Of a stretch of 64,000 nt of DNA, positions 18,686 through 26,268 are shown one piece after another. Origin of the DNA: Oxalobacter paraformigenes (lineage in GTDB: Bacteria > Pseudomonadota > Gammaproteobacteria > Burkholderiales > Burkholderiaceae_D). The notes beneath the pieces are model-generated. The model was not told the DNA's origin. It saw only the letters and a program-made list of their open reading frames with translations, and searched no databases. Each line of letters opens with the position of its first letter. Position 1 is the stretch's first letter. The position numbers and the translations under genes are program-made. The stretch covers positions 993,786 through 1,057,785 of the forward strand of contig NZ_KI392031.1 of assembly GCF_000158475.2 (NCBI RefSeq). Reading direction: 5' to 3'.

Positions 18686-19603
18686 TCAGTTTGCCGCCTG
18701 CCGCACCCTCATCCGCGCCTCCGCCACCAGCGCCAGCATGTCGGGATCGCGCTCGCGGTTTCGGGGAAAAACCAGCGCAACTGTCTGGCGCTTCCGGTAC
18801 TTTTCAGCCAGTTCGACCAGTTTCACCGTGTTTCCGAACACCTTGCCGATGCGGGACGGCACCAGCGAACAGCCGACTCCGGCCTGCACCAGATTCATCA
18901 GCGAAAAAATATCGTTCAGCCGCGTGACGACTTCCGGTTCATATCCCGCTTCCGCAAAGGCGTCCGCAAACCCCTGCGCCGTGGCGAAGCCGTCATTCAA
19001 GGCCACGAATTTTTCATGACGCAAGCCGGCCAGATCGGCCGGATCGGATACCCGATCCGCCAGCGACAGGGGAATTGCCAGACAAAGCGTGTCTTCAAAC
19101 AGCGGCAGCACTTCCAGAGCCGCCATCTCGTCCATTTCCCGGGAAACCGACACCAGAACGGCATCGAGCCGGCCGTCGGCAAGGCGATCCAGCAGATTCC
19201 GGTTGGAATCCATCGTCAGGTCGATTTCCATTTCCGGACGCCGGCGTTTCAGCCCCATGATCAGCTGCGGCACCATTTCAGTCGTCAGCGAATAAAGGCA
19301 TCCGAGTTTCATCCGGCCGCTGCCATAACCGGCCGCCTCGCGCGTCGCCTCAACCGCTCGCCGGATCACCATCAGCGCTTCTTCGGCATAATGCCCGAGC
19401 GTCTGTGCCGCGGGAAGGGGCCGCAGATTCCGGCCCTCCTGCACGAAAAGTGGGCATCTCAGCACGTCTTCCAGCGAATGCAGGGCACGATGGACGCTCA
19501 CGCCACTGATCCCCAGCGCTTCGGCAACCCGCGCAATCGTCTTTTTTTCCATGAACGCCAGAAAAATCTCCAGCTTCCGGATCGTCAGTTCACTGTCAAT
19601 CAT
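18686..19603 (-). CDS. mdcR: LysR-type regulator of the malonate decarboxylase operon
   Basis: The 305-residue protein has an N-terminal winged HTH (LEIFLAFMEKKTIARVAEAL, then SGVSVHRALHSLEDVLRCPL) and a periplasmic-binding-protein-like effector domain from about residue 90 onward. It ends mdcABCDEGH in convergent orientation, so it is very probably MdcR, which activates mdc genes in response to malonate in other bacteria. I take the ATG at 19603 as the start; a GTG at 19621 would add six residues, and neither has a clear ribosome binding site. A perfect palindrome with LysR spacing lies 28 bases upstream (19631-19645), suggesting autoregulation. Confidence 0.85.
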   Translation of the reverse strand: MIDSELTIRKLEIFLAFMEKKTIARVAEALGISGVSVHRALHSLEDVLRCPLFVQEGRNLRPLPAAQTLGHYAEEALMVIRRAVEATREAAGYGSGRMKLGCLYSLTTEMVPQLIMGLKRRRPEMEIDLTMDSNRNLLDRLADGRLDAVLVSVSREMDEMAALEVLPLFEDTLCLAIPLSLADRVSDPADLAGLRHEKFVALNDGFATAQGFADAFAEAGYEPEVVTRLNDIFSLMNLVQAGVGCSLVPSRIGKVFGNTVKLVELAEKYRKRQTVALVFPRNRERDPDMLALVAEARMRVRQAAN

Positions 19604-19630
19604 GTTCGGTCGGGAAAACACTGGCCGCTA

Positions 19631-19645
19631 TTCTCACCGTGAGAA
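19631..19645. promoter_or_regulatory. Perfect 15-bp palindrome upstream of mdcR (candidate LysR operator)
   Basis: TTCTCAC-C-GTGAGAA is a perfect 7+7 inverted repeat around one base. It contains a T-N11-A pair as expected of LysR binding boxes. It lies between mdcR (minus) and the amidotransferase gene (plus), 28 bases from the chosen mdcR start. I did not find a second copy in front of mdcA, so it may serve only autoregulation. Confidence 0.55.
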
Positions 19646-19775
19646 CGCCTGCCAGTCGCTATCTGTCATTCTGGCGATCTTTTCCTCTCCTGTCCATGCT
19701 CTTTTGCCTGTTTCGGTGTGGCACAATTGCTGATTGTCCCATTACAATAAGCCAAACAGCGAACAGGACAGAAAC

Positions 19776-20474
19776 ATGGCGATTCTGATTGTCGAGACAG
19801 GGGAGACCCCCGGAAAAATGCCTGAAAAATGCGGCACCATAGCGCAATGGTTTGAAAACGCGCTGGATGAAATCGGGAAAAAGGCGGAAACCGTCCGGCC
19901 TTATCGGGGCGAAGCGCTGCCGGTAGCGACTTCCGTGGCAGGCGCGATCATCACCGGCTCCTGGAGCATGGTTACCGACCGGGAAGACTGGAGCGAGAAA
20001 ACCGCCGAATGGATCCGGGAGCTGCTGTTCTTCGATATCCCGGTTTTCGGCGTCTGTTACGGCCACCAGTTGATGGCCCATGCGCTGGGCGGTCTGGTCG
20101 GCGACAACCCTGAAGGAGGGGAAAAGGGCGCCTTTACCGTCTCCCTGACCGGCAAGGCCGCAAAAAACCCGCTTTTCGACGGCTTCCCCGACCGGTTTCC
20201 GGCTTATCTCTTCCATCAACAAAGCGTTCTCGAACCGCCGAAAAATTGCGACATTCTGGGTACATCGGAAAAGGACGCCTGCCAGATCCTCCGTTACGGT
20301 CCCAGCGCCTTTTCGGTGCAGTTTCATCCGGAATTCACCGCCGACATCCTGAAAGCGGCGTGTCTGGAAAACCCGGGAGAAAACGGGTTTGAAAACTATC
20401 CGATTGCCGAGAACACCCCCTGGCCCCGACGGCTCCTGCATAATTTCTGCCGTATCGTCGAGGATATCGGCTAG
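19776..20474 (+). CDS. Class I glutamine amidotransferase-like protein (GMP-synthase-type GATase domain)
   Basis: The 232-residue protein consists of a single class I glutamine amidotransferase domain with no attached synthetase. The nucleophile elbow PVFGVCYGHQLMAHALGG places the catalytic Cys at about residue 94. The partner His and Glu lie in VQFHPEFT near residues 187-194. Such stand-alone proteins resemble YfeJ and the N-terminal half of GuaA and often have uncertain substrates. The ATG at 19776 is chosen after a weak AGGACAG site; a longer start at 19734 adds a polar stretch without homology. A TACAAT -10 at 19743-19748 is the probable promoter. It is divergent from mdcR. Confidence 0.82.
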   Translation: MAILIVETGETPGKMPEKCGTIAQWFENALDEIGKKAETVRPYRGEALPVATSVAGAIITGSWSMVTDREDWSEKTAEWIRELLFFDIPVFGVCYGHQLMAHALGGLVGDNPEGGEKGAFTVSLTGKAAKNPLFDGFPDRFPAYLFHQQSVLEPPKNCDILGTSEKDACQILRYGPSAFSVQFHPEFTADILKAACLENPGENGFENYPIAENTPWPRRLLHNFCRIVEDIG

Positions 20475-20747
20475 GGAAAAACCGGAAAACCGCACGCTGT
20501 CACTGAAGCGGCCCCATCCTGTATCCATTCGCCGCAAGGCTCTTCACTCCTGCCGTTCCCGCCGGGAAAACGGCCATGGCCCGGAGCGCGTCCCGGCCTG
20601 TTCCGGCAAAAAGCCTCAAACACGCTGTATCCCTCATCCGGACAGCTCGCGAAAAACGCGGAACCCGTCCCGTTTTTTGTAAATGCCCCGTTTCCTGTAA
20701 AAACGGCTTTTCGCCAGACCTGCGTTTCGCCTTCCCGGTAAACGCAT
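20475..20747. other. Intergenic interval between convergent genes
   Basis: With the terminator to its right, this makes a gap of about 326 bp between the stop codons of the amidotransferase and the NlpE-like gene. No gene or repeat is visible. Open frames here are short and Arg/Pro-rich. Confidence 0.4.
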
Positions 20748-20776
20748 AAAAAAACGGCGCTCTTAAAGAGCGCCGT
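20748..20776 (-). terminator. Rho-independent terminator of the NlpE-like gene
   Basis: A perfect 10-bp stem ACGGCGCTCT / AGAGCGCCGT with loop TAA occupies 20754-20776. A run of seven A on the left (20748-20754) becomes a U-run when read on the minus strand. It lies about 25 bases beyond the stop of the minus-strand gene. Confidence 0.88.
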
Positions 20777-20800
20777 CGATTCGCGTCTGAAACCGTGCGA

Positions 20801-21538
20801 TTATTTGGCCTTCACATAATCGCCAGCCAGCGTTTTGCCGTTGGAACAGAAAAGCGCCATATCGTTCTGGTCGTCGGCCTTGGACGTGAAAACGTTCATT
20901 GTGTCCGGCCCGGTCGAACGGATAACGAGCGTGCTCTTCAGGTCAGGATTGACGGTCTGCAACGGGATTTCGATCTGGTCGTTGACGATCTTGCCCTGGC
21001 CGTTGAACGTGCAGCCTTCTTCAACACCGTCTGCCGCAAACGAAACGGTCACGCCGTTTTGCGCATTGCCCAAAATGGTCAACGTTTCGCCGCTGCCGGC
21101 CAGCATCTGGTCGCCTGCCAGTCTGTAACGGCCCGAAAAATCGGAAGCGACTTTCGGTTTGACTTTTTTCAGGATGTACTGATCGGCCATCGTTTCGGAA
21201 CGCTTGCCTTCCTTGTTCGTCATTTCGATGGAGTCCGCCGACTTGACGATGAAATATTGCGTATCAAACGGGAAAGTGACGGTAACGATGCCTTTGTCCA
21301 TTTTCCAGGTGCCGACCTGGGAAAGGGAAGCGCCATCGGTATTTTCATAAAGCTGGGTTTCCACCACCGAACCGTCCTGATTGAAGGTAACGGCTGTTTT
21401 GATTCCCGGACAGTCCGCGCAGGGAATGGTGCCGGCATACATGCCTTGCGGCGGGGTATTGTCCCTCGACGAATCGCTGCAAGCCGCCAGAATGCCGACC
21501 ATAAACAGGCCCATCAGAAAAAGTGAAAATCGTTTCAT
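20801..21538 (-). CDS. NlpE-like outer-membrane lipoprotein (copper resistance/envelope stress sensor family)
   Basis: The 245-residue protein starts with a lipoprotein signal, MKRFSLFLMGLFMVGILAAC, with the lipidated Cys at residue 20 in an L-A-A-C lipobox. Mature residues near 33-50 carry YAGTIPCADCPGIKTAVTF, the C-x-x-C-P-G signature of the NlpE N-terminal domain. This domain is linked to copper stress and surface sensing through Cpx in enterobacteria. The C-terminal half is another beta-rich segment without the classical OB-fold signature. The ATG at 21538 is preferred because GGAG lies six bases upstream; the in-frame ATG at 21544 abuts that GGAG. No cpx genes lie nearby, so signalling is unproven. 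Confidence 0.82.
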   Translation of the reverse strand: MKRFSLFLMGLFMVGILAACSDSSRDNTPPQGMYAGTIPCADCPGIKTAVTFNQDGSVVETQLYENTDGASLSQVGTWKMDKGIVTVTFPFDTQYFIVKSADSIEMTNKEGKRSETMADQYILKKVKPKVASDFSGRYRLAGDQMLAGSGETLTILGNAQNGVTVSFAADGVEEGCTFNGQGKIVNDQIEIPLQTVNPDLKSTLVIRSTGPDTMNVFTSKADDQNDMALFCSNGKTLAGDYVKAK

Positions 21539-21700
21539 ATGCATCTCCAGGTGTTTTGAAAAAAAATCCTGCCATTCACAAGGTTTCAAAAAACACGCCA
21601 AGGCTAACGCAGTCGCTACCCGATGAAGTGACCCATATCAGAAAGCGTATAAAAAACCGGGAAAAACCCATGAAAACGCCCCAACACGCCGATATTCGAC

Positions 21701-21726
21701 AAAAAAGCCGGGCGTGGCCCGGCTTT
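21701..21726 (-). terminator. Rho-independent terminator of the SDR gene
   Basis: The stem AAAGCCGGGC / GCCCGGCTTT is a perfect 10 bp (21704-21713 with 21717-21726) around loop GTG. An A-run on the left forms the U-run of the minus-strand transcript. It lies directly after the stop of the SDR gene at 21743. Confidence 0.87.
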
Positions 21727-21742
21727 GCGGCACAAAACAGGA

Positions 21743-22501
21743 TCAGGCGATCTTCGGCTGCCCATCCGACGCCGTCACGCCGCCATCGACCGGAATGCAG
21801 GCCCCGTTGATGAAACTGGCGTCGTCGCTCGCCAGAAACGCCATGACCGACGCCACTTCCTCCGGCTGCGCCGGACGGCCAAGCGGAATCCGCTCGTTGA
21901 ATTTTTCCTGGACGGCGGCATCGAAGTCTTTTGTCATATTCGTCTTCACCAGACTGGGGCAAACCGCATTGATGCGGACGCCCGACAGGCCGTGATCCAT
22001 CGCCATCGCACGGGTCAGGTTGGATACGGCTCCCTTGGAAGCGCAATAAAAAGCCGCGCCCCAGTCGCCGCCCAGCCCGGATACCGAAGAGGTATTGATC
22101 ATGCATCCTTTCGATTTGATCAGGTGGGGAAGGGAATATTTCGCGCCGAAAACAACCCCGTCGATATTGACGGAAGCGATGCGCCGCCAGTCTTCCAGCG
22201 ACGTTTCCAGCACGGAACCGACCACATGGACGCCGGCATTGTTGATCATGACATCGAGCCTTCCATACCGGGCGACCGTATCGGCAATCATTTTTTCAAC
22301 CGCTTTCGGGTCGGACACATCGACAAACAGGGCCATTGTTCTTTCCGGAGGAAGGGAAGCCGCCATTTTCTCAACATCCTCTTTTACGTAATCCGCCAGA
22401 ACAACAGTGGCCCCTTCCGAGGAAAACCGCCGTGCTGCCGCTGCGCCGATACCGTTGCCGGCGCCTGTAATCAAAACCACTTTACCTGCAAAACGATTCA
22501 T
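21743..22501 (-). CDS. SDR-family NAD(P)-dependent oxidoreductase (FabG-like)
   Basis: The 252-residue classical short-chain dehydrogenase has the dinucleotide-binding TGAGNGIG at about residues 12-19, NNAG near 85-90, a catalytic Ser in INTSSVSG, Tyr and Lys in Y-C-A-S-K, and the late PLGRPAQPEEVAS loop. ADYV after beta-2 places an Asp that would favour NAD over NADP. The start at 22501 has an AAGGAG site; the frame extends to 22543 without support. The substrate cannot be deduced. It is monocistronic, with its own terminator. Confidence 0.88.
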   Translation of the reverse strand: MNRFAGKVVLITGAGNGIGAAAARRFSSEGATVVLADYVKEDVEKMAASLPPERTMALFVDVSDPKAVEKMIADTVARYGRLDVMINNAGVHVVGSVLETSLEDWRRIASVNIDGVVFGAKYSLPHLIKSKGCMINTSSVSGLGGDWGAAFYCASKGAVSNLTRAMAMDHGLSGVRINAVCPSLVKTNMTKDFDAAVQEKFNERIPLGRPAQPEEVASVMAFLASDDASFINGACIPVDGGVTASDGQPKIA

Positions 22502-22628
22502 TTCCGTCTCCTTTAAAGGGTTTGTATCTGATTTTGAAACCATAACCCCTCAAGACGGGAAGGACAAGAATTAAAGGGAATTTTTCCGGTTTTCTTGGCC
22601 TAAGCCAAAAACTGGCCACATGAAACAG

Positions 22629-23312
22629 TCAGACACGTCCGGAGAGCTGTTTTTTTCGGAACTTCCGGTGCTCTACCATCGTACCGATGATTTCCACGGC
22701 ATCCAGGTGGGAACGGATGCGAGGATAATCGTCGTTTAAGGCAATCAGCTCGAACAGCATAGTGTGAGACAAATCAAGTCCTTTCGGCCGGTATTTCCGG
22801 AGAATAACGTTCATCTTGTCCCCGTATTTCGCCACGACGAAATCGCCCGGTTCCGGAGCGATTGCCGGATCCACAATCACCCAGTCGCCTTTTTCGAATT
22901 CCGGCATCATTGCCAGACCTGTAATCTCGAGCGCAAAAGAATGGGCCGACAAGGGAGCATGCGTAAACAACCATTTCAGGGGCTTGTGGTAAATGGATAA
23001 ATTCCGGGACGCGCAATTGACCCTGGCTGCCTGTTCGGCAGTAATCAGGGGAATCTGGTTGACGTCTCCCCAAAATGTCGATACCGACTGAAAATTTCCC
23101 AGCGACATGGGGCCTGCGCCCGTTTCCAGCCATAAAGCCGAACACCCCACCATTTCCTGCGCTTTCAGCATGCCCTGTTTGGAAATGCCTCTGACCTGCC
23201 AGTTATGGATGGTTTGCGGCGATACATTAAACAGACGGGCCAGTTCCGACTGGCCGCTGACGCGTTTTAGCATCCTTGCCGCTTCGTATAAACGTTTCAT
23301 TTGTTCATGCAT
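22629..23312 (-). CDS. S24/LexA-like transcriptional repressor with degenerate catalytic site
   Basis: The 227-residue protein has an N-terminal HTH (GQSELARLFNVSPQTIHNW, residues about 20-38) and a C-terminal S24 fold (about 120-225), like phage CI repressors. In the usual G-D-S-M-x-P nucleophile motif it reads GLAMMP, with Ala134 in place of Ser. The Lys position appears to be Arg172 in NVILRKY. Self-cleavage is therefore not expected, so induction would need another route. The start is the ATG at 23312, with the ATG at 23300 as an alternative; neither has a good ribosome binding site. It may be a leftover or domesticated prophage regulator; no phage genes lie nearby. Confidence 0.82.
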   Translation of the reverse strand: MHEQMKRLYEAARMLKRVSGQSELARLFNVSPQTIHNWQVRGISKQGMLKAQEMVGCSALWLETGAGPMSLGNFQSVSTFWGDVNQIPLITAEQAARVNCASRNLSIYHKPLKWLFTHAPLSAHSFALEITGLAMMPEFEKGDWVIVDPAIAPEPGDFVVAKYGDKMNVILRKYRPKGLDLSHTMLFELIALNDDYPRIRSHLDAVEIIGTMVEHRKFRKKQLSGRV

Positions 23313-23353
23313 ACACGCATTTTCTGAAATTTGACTGTCCTGTGTTACACGGC

Positions 23354-23370
23354 ATGTTTGACAGAAACAT
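23354..23370. promoter_or_regulatory. Inverted repeat between the S24 repressor and a divergent promoter (candidate operator)
   Basis: ATGTTT-gacag-AAACAT is a perfect 6+6 dyad with a 5-base spacer, 42 bases upstream of the repressor start. It overlaps the -35 TTGACA of a plus-strand promoter. That position suits a CI-like repressor that represses the opposite strand and regulates itself. Confidence 0.5.
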
Positions 23371-23386
23371 CAACAATACGTTTAAT
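23358..23386 (+). promoter_or_regulatory. Sigma-70-like promoter, TTGACA-N17-TTTAAT
   Basis: A consensus -35 (23358-23363) and a -10 TTTAAT (23381-23386) are spaced exactly 17 bases apart, directed rightward away from the S24 repressor. No protein gene follows for more than 1 kb. The first downstream feature is tRNA-Leu at 23774, so it could drive the tRNA from a long leader, an unannotated small RNA, or be a relic. Confidence 0.5.
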
Positions 23387-23773
23387 AAATAAAGAACAAA
23401 CCTTAAAAAAAGGGCAAATCTTTTGTTTTTCCTTGTCAAAAATCACATTCCGCCTTTCACAGAAACCGGCAAATTACTTTTCAGCCAGTATGGCAAAACT
23501 GAAAATACGCTTGAAAAACAATCCTTAAACTGCCTTCAGACATTTAATGACAATATAGCTGGCGTACAAACAAAACTTGTCATATTGTTACCAAACGCCC
23601 CTCTGTTTTTCTTACGACAAATCCGGATTTCCTGTTTTGACCTGTTACATTTTTAAACAAATTTCTTGTAAGAAATACAAAAAAAACAGACGGATTGTTC
23701 CGGCTTCCCCCAGCCGGACACGGTAAAAATCCGTTGGTTTCGCCATGCCGATCTGTTACAATGCCAGTCCATC
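23387..23773. other. AT-rich gene-less stretch upstream of tRNA-Leu
   Basis: Composition differs sharply from the GC-rich surroundings to about 23690. Only short frames are open (65-77 codons, using TTG starts and lacking ribosome binding sites), and none looks like a protein. No hairpin with a U-run was found. It may be remnant mobile DNA next to the tRNA or a transcribed non-coding leader. Confidence 0.4.
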
Positions 23774-23860
23774 GCCCGGGTGGTGAAATTGGTAGACACA
23801 AGAGACTTAAAATCTCTCGCCAGAAATGGCGTACCGGTTCGATTCCGGTCTCGGGCACCA
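23774..23860 (+). tRNA. tRNA-Leu (anticodon UAA)
   Basis: The 87 bases include an encoded CCA. Acceptor arms GCCCGGG and CTCGGGC pair with one G-U. The anticodon stem AGAGA/TCTCT encloses loop CTTAAAA, giving anticodon TAA. A long class II variable arm CGCCA-gaaa-TGGCG is present, and the T arm ACCGG-TTCGATT-CCGGT is perfect. The long variable arm and anticodon identify leucine. The 3' half of this gene is duplicated in inverted orientation at 27241-27347. Confidence 0.96.
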
Positions 23861-23920
23861 GCGATCTCCCGATTCATGCGGATATCCGGGCATTTCGCGG
23901 CAAGCGCCGGAGAACTTTAC
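23807..23920 (+). repeat. Left copy of an inverted repeat: tRNA-Leu 3' half plus 60 bp downstream
   Basis: The segment from the anticodon loop of tRNA-Leu through the CCA and about 60 bases beyond is repeated, inverted and slightly diverged, at 27241-27347. From the variable arm outward the two copies agree at roughly nine bases in ten by eye. They share the downstream block CGATTCATGCGGAT and TTTCGCGGCAAGCGCCGGA. Duplicated 3' tRNA halves usually mark integration sites, but these usually stand in direct orientation. Confidence 0.85.
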
Positions 23921-24433
23921 GGATTCCCCTTGCCGGGCCGTTTTCCGGGCATTTACCAGCCTGTTCCCCTCTTTTTCCATCTCTCCCGCAAGAACGCCGG
24001 GGGCTGCCATTCTATATGGGAACCGCCTCGCTTCCGCAAAACCCGGTTGTGGCACAGCAGAGAGCAATCTGCCATTTCGTGACGTTTAAAAAATTCCGGG
24101 CTTTTTCGCATCGAACGGATCCATTTCAACGGGTACAGGCGTCCTCTTTTCCGCAAACCGTTCCCGGACCCGTTTTCTCCTTGGCGATTCTTCCTTTTTT
24201 CCGTGTAAGCCGGAAATCCTGCCAGAAACAGAAAGGCTCTTTGTGGCCACCGTTTTCAGCCTTTCCTTTTTCCGGCCTCCGGAAAACACGCCTTCCAGGC
24301 CGGCCGACCGGCCCGGTGTGGAAAAGAAAGCCGCACAGGCTGCCGGGGCGTTCCCGCACGTTTTTCAAAGGAAGAAAGTGTCAAAAGATTGCCCGAACGC
24401 AATATTTTTTCCTTTTATCCTATATAATAAAAA
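23921..24433. other. Interval between the tRNA-Leu repeat and the esterase gene
   Basis: No gene is supported. Frames that run through the tRNA and this region translate into Arg/Pro/Phe-rich sequence typical of non-coding DNA here. From about 24375 it becomes AT-rich and leads into a TATAAT -10 before the esterase. Confidence 0.4.
24423..24428 (+). promoter_or_regulatory. Consensus -10 element of the esterase gene
   Basis: TATAAT lies at 24423-24428, with no convincing -35 upstream. Transcription would begin near 24435, at or after the first possible ATG (24434). This argues either for a leaderless message or for translation from the internal ATG at 24476. Confidence 0.45.
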
Positions 24434-25330
24434 ATGTCTTTCATTGCGGCCAAAATTCACTTGTTCCCGTTCCGAATGTCGTCTTCCTCTCCAGCCGGTT
24501 CTTCCGGAATTTCCATAACCGAAACCGTTTACCGGCAGTCGGAAAACATGCCGTTGAAAGCGCTGATTTACCGGCCGGCGGGAGAAGGGCCTTTTCCCGC
24601 CGTCGTCTGCGTTCATGGAGGAGCCTGGGTGGCGGGCGACCGTTTCGCCACACAAGGTTTTGCCGAACGGGTCGCGCAAACCGGTATTGTCGTGATGGCG
24701 ATCGATACCCGGCTGGCTCCGCAACATCCGTATCCGGCCGCCGTTGCCGACGTCAATTGCGCGACCCGCTGGCTGAAACACCATGCGGCAGAATACGGAG
24801 CGGATCCCCTAAGAACAGGGGGACTGGGCATTTCAAGCGGCGGGTATCTCGTTCTCCTCTCCGCCATGCGTTTCGACGATCCACGCTACTGTCAGGAGAA
24901 ACCCGCAAACCTTCCCTTAACTGCCTTAACCGATGCCAGAATGGCGTTTGTCGTCACCTGCTCGGGCGTTCTCGATCCGCTGGCCCGTTTTGCCCTGGCG
25001 GAAAAAAACGGCAATCTCGCCATCACGCTGTGCCATCGCGCTTTTTTCCGGAACCCGCAAACGATGGAAGAAGCAAACCCTCCGCTGATACTGTCCCGTC
25101 ACGAAAAGGCGGATCTCCCGCCGGCGCTCTTTTTTCAGGGCAGCGACGACCCGCGCCTGCCGCCCGATACCGCCGCAAAAACGGCAGCGGCCTGGCGAAA
25201 AGCCGGGGGAAGGGGAAAAGCCATCCTGTATCCTGAAACGGGGCACGCCGTCGGGACATGGCGAAGAAAAGAACTGGCGGACATGCTTTCCCGGCTTCAC
25301 GAGCTTGCATCGGGATCCTTATCATCGTAA
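24434..25330 (+). CDS. Alpha/beta-hydrolase (HSL/BD-FAE-like esterase or lipase)
   Basis: At up to 298 residues this is an alpha/beta hydrolase of the hormone-sensitive-lipase/acetylesterase type. The oxyanion-hole motif VCVHGGAWVAGD is followed by the nucleophile elbow GLGISSGGYL, the acid in FFQGSDDPRLPP and the base in ETGHAVGTW, so the triad is complete. There is no signal peptide, so it is probably cytoplasmic. The start is uncertain: 24434 lies right at the TATAAT element, while an in-frame ATG at 24476 gives 284 residues and suits the promoter better. Neither has a Shine-Dalgarno sequence. It is the first of three genes lying between the inverted tRNA-Leu repeats. Confidence 0.8.
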   Translation: MSFIAAKIHLFPFRMSSSSPAGSSGISITETVYRQSENMPLKALIYRPAGEGPFPAVVCVHGGAWVAGDRFATQGFAERVAQTGIVVMAIDTRLAPQHPYPAAVADVNCATRWLKHHAAEYGADPLRTGGLGISSGGYLVLLSAMRFDDPRYCQEKPANLPLTALTDARMAFVVTCSGVLDPLARFALAEKNGNLAITLCHRAFFRNPQTMEEANPPLILSRHEKADLPPALFFQGSDDPRLPPDTAAKTAAAWRKAGGRGKAILYPETGHAVGTWRRKELADMLSRLHELASGSLSS

Positions 25331-25512
25331 TCTGTCGCCTTGAATCGGAAACATGGCCATTTACCCATCCAGCGGGACCGTTATGCCTGTCATGGCCTCA
25401 TCCGCAATGCACCCCGTCAGCTTTTCAAAAAAACGGAAAAAACCACGAAACCGGACAGAACCCTGCTTTCCCGTCCCCCTTCAGGGATTGTCCGAAAACA
25501 TCGACCACATCA

Positions 25513-25965
25513 ATGCTCAATCTGAACCCGGCGGACTTCAAGCCGCTTGTATGGAAAAAGGAATATGAATCCGGCCATCCGCTTATGGACGAACAGCATC
25601 GCCGGCTTTTTGCAGAAGTCAACGAATTGCTGGCGGCCCTGCGGGAAAACAGGCCGAAAGCGGAAATCGGCGCCTTAATCGAAAAACTGTTCGCTGATAC
25701 CCGCGAACACTTCGGCACGGAAGAAGCCCTCCTGTCTGAAGCGGGTTACGATGAAACGCCTGTTCACGCGCTGATCCACAAACAGCTCCTGCAAAAGGGC
25801 GCACGGCTTGTCGCCCGGTTCGAGGAGAACCGGCTCGATTTCAGCGAGATTTTCCTTTATCTGGCCAAGGATATCGTCATGGATCATATCCTGAAAATCG
25901 ACATAAAATATTTCGGGCAGCTGGATTGGGCAACTGTCCCGGCAACCTGGCAAACCCGTCATTAG
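25513..25965 (+). CDS. Bacteriohemerythrin
   Basis: The 150-residue protein is a single four-helix hemerythrin domain that binds O2 at a di-iron centre. All seven expected ligands are present: His29 (DEQH), His66 and Glu70 (H-F-G-T-E), His85 and His89 (H-x3-H), and His125 and Asp130 (H-x4-D). No signalling domain is fused, so it is a free cytoplasmic O2 carrier or sensor. The family is common in microaerophilic and anaerobic proteobacteria. The ATG at 25513 gives the standard N-terminus (P-L-V-W-x-x-x-Y-x-x-G-H). It lies 182 bases after the esterase gene. Confidence 0.93.
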   Translation: MLNLNPADFKPLVWKKEYESGHPLMDEQHRRLFAEVNELLAALRENRPKAEIGALIEKLFADTREHFGTEEALLSEAGYDETPVHALIHKQLLQKGARLVARFEENRLDFSEIFLYLAKDIVMDHILKIDIKYFGQLDWATVPATWQTRH

Positions 25966-26268
25966 CCCGTTTTTCCCTCCGTGCTGGCGTCACCTGAGCT
26001 GCCGAAGCGGCCATCTCCCCGAAACGGACGAATTCCGGCCCGAAAAAAGGGGTTTTCCGGTTTTCGTGTCCCGTTCTGTTCCATCAGGACAACGATATGC
26101 CCCCAGCCTGCGGCAAGTTCGCTATGATGAGGCCATGCCGTTTCCGTTTTCATGGCGAACCCGTTGTTTATGGAAAAGCCGGCCGGTTCCTGCCAGAAGA
26201 TTCCGGGCCGATTGGCCGCTACAGAAAACGGAAACGCCTGTTCCCCACCCTTTCCCACAGGAGGAAAC
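25966..26268. other. Short gene-less interval
   Basis: Nothing recognisable lies here apart from the good CAGGAGGAAAC ribosome binding site at its right end, which serves the next gene. Confidence 0.4.

Noticed and set aside
23780-24082. A plus-strand frame that begins MVKLVDTRDLKSLAR over the tRNA-Leu gene
   Set aside because: This is the well-known spurious reading of a tRNA-Leu gene. The cloverleaf is perfect, and the tRNA explains the sequence.
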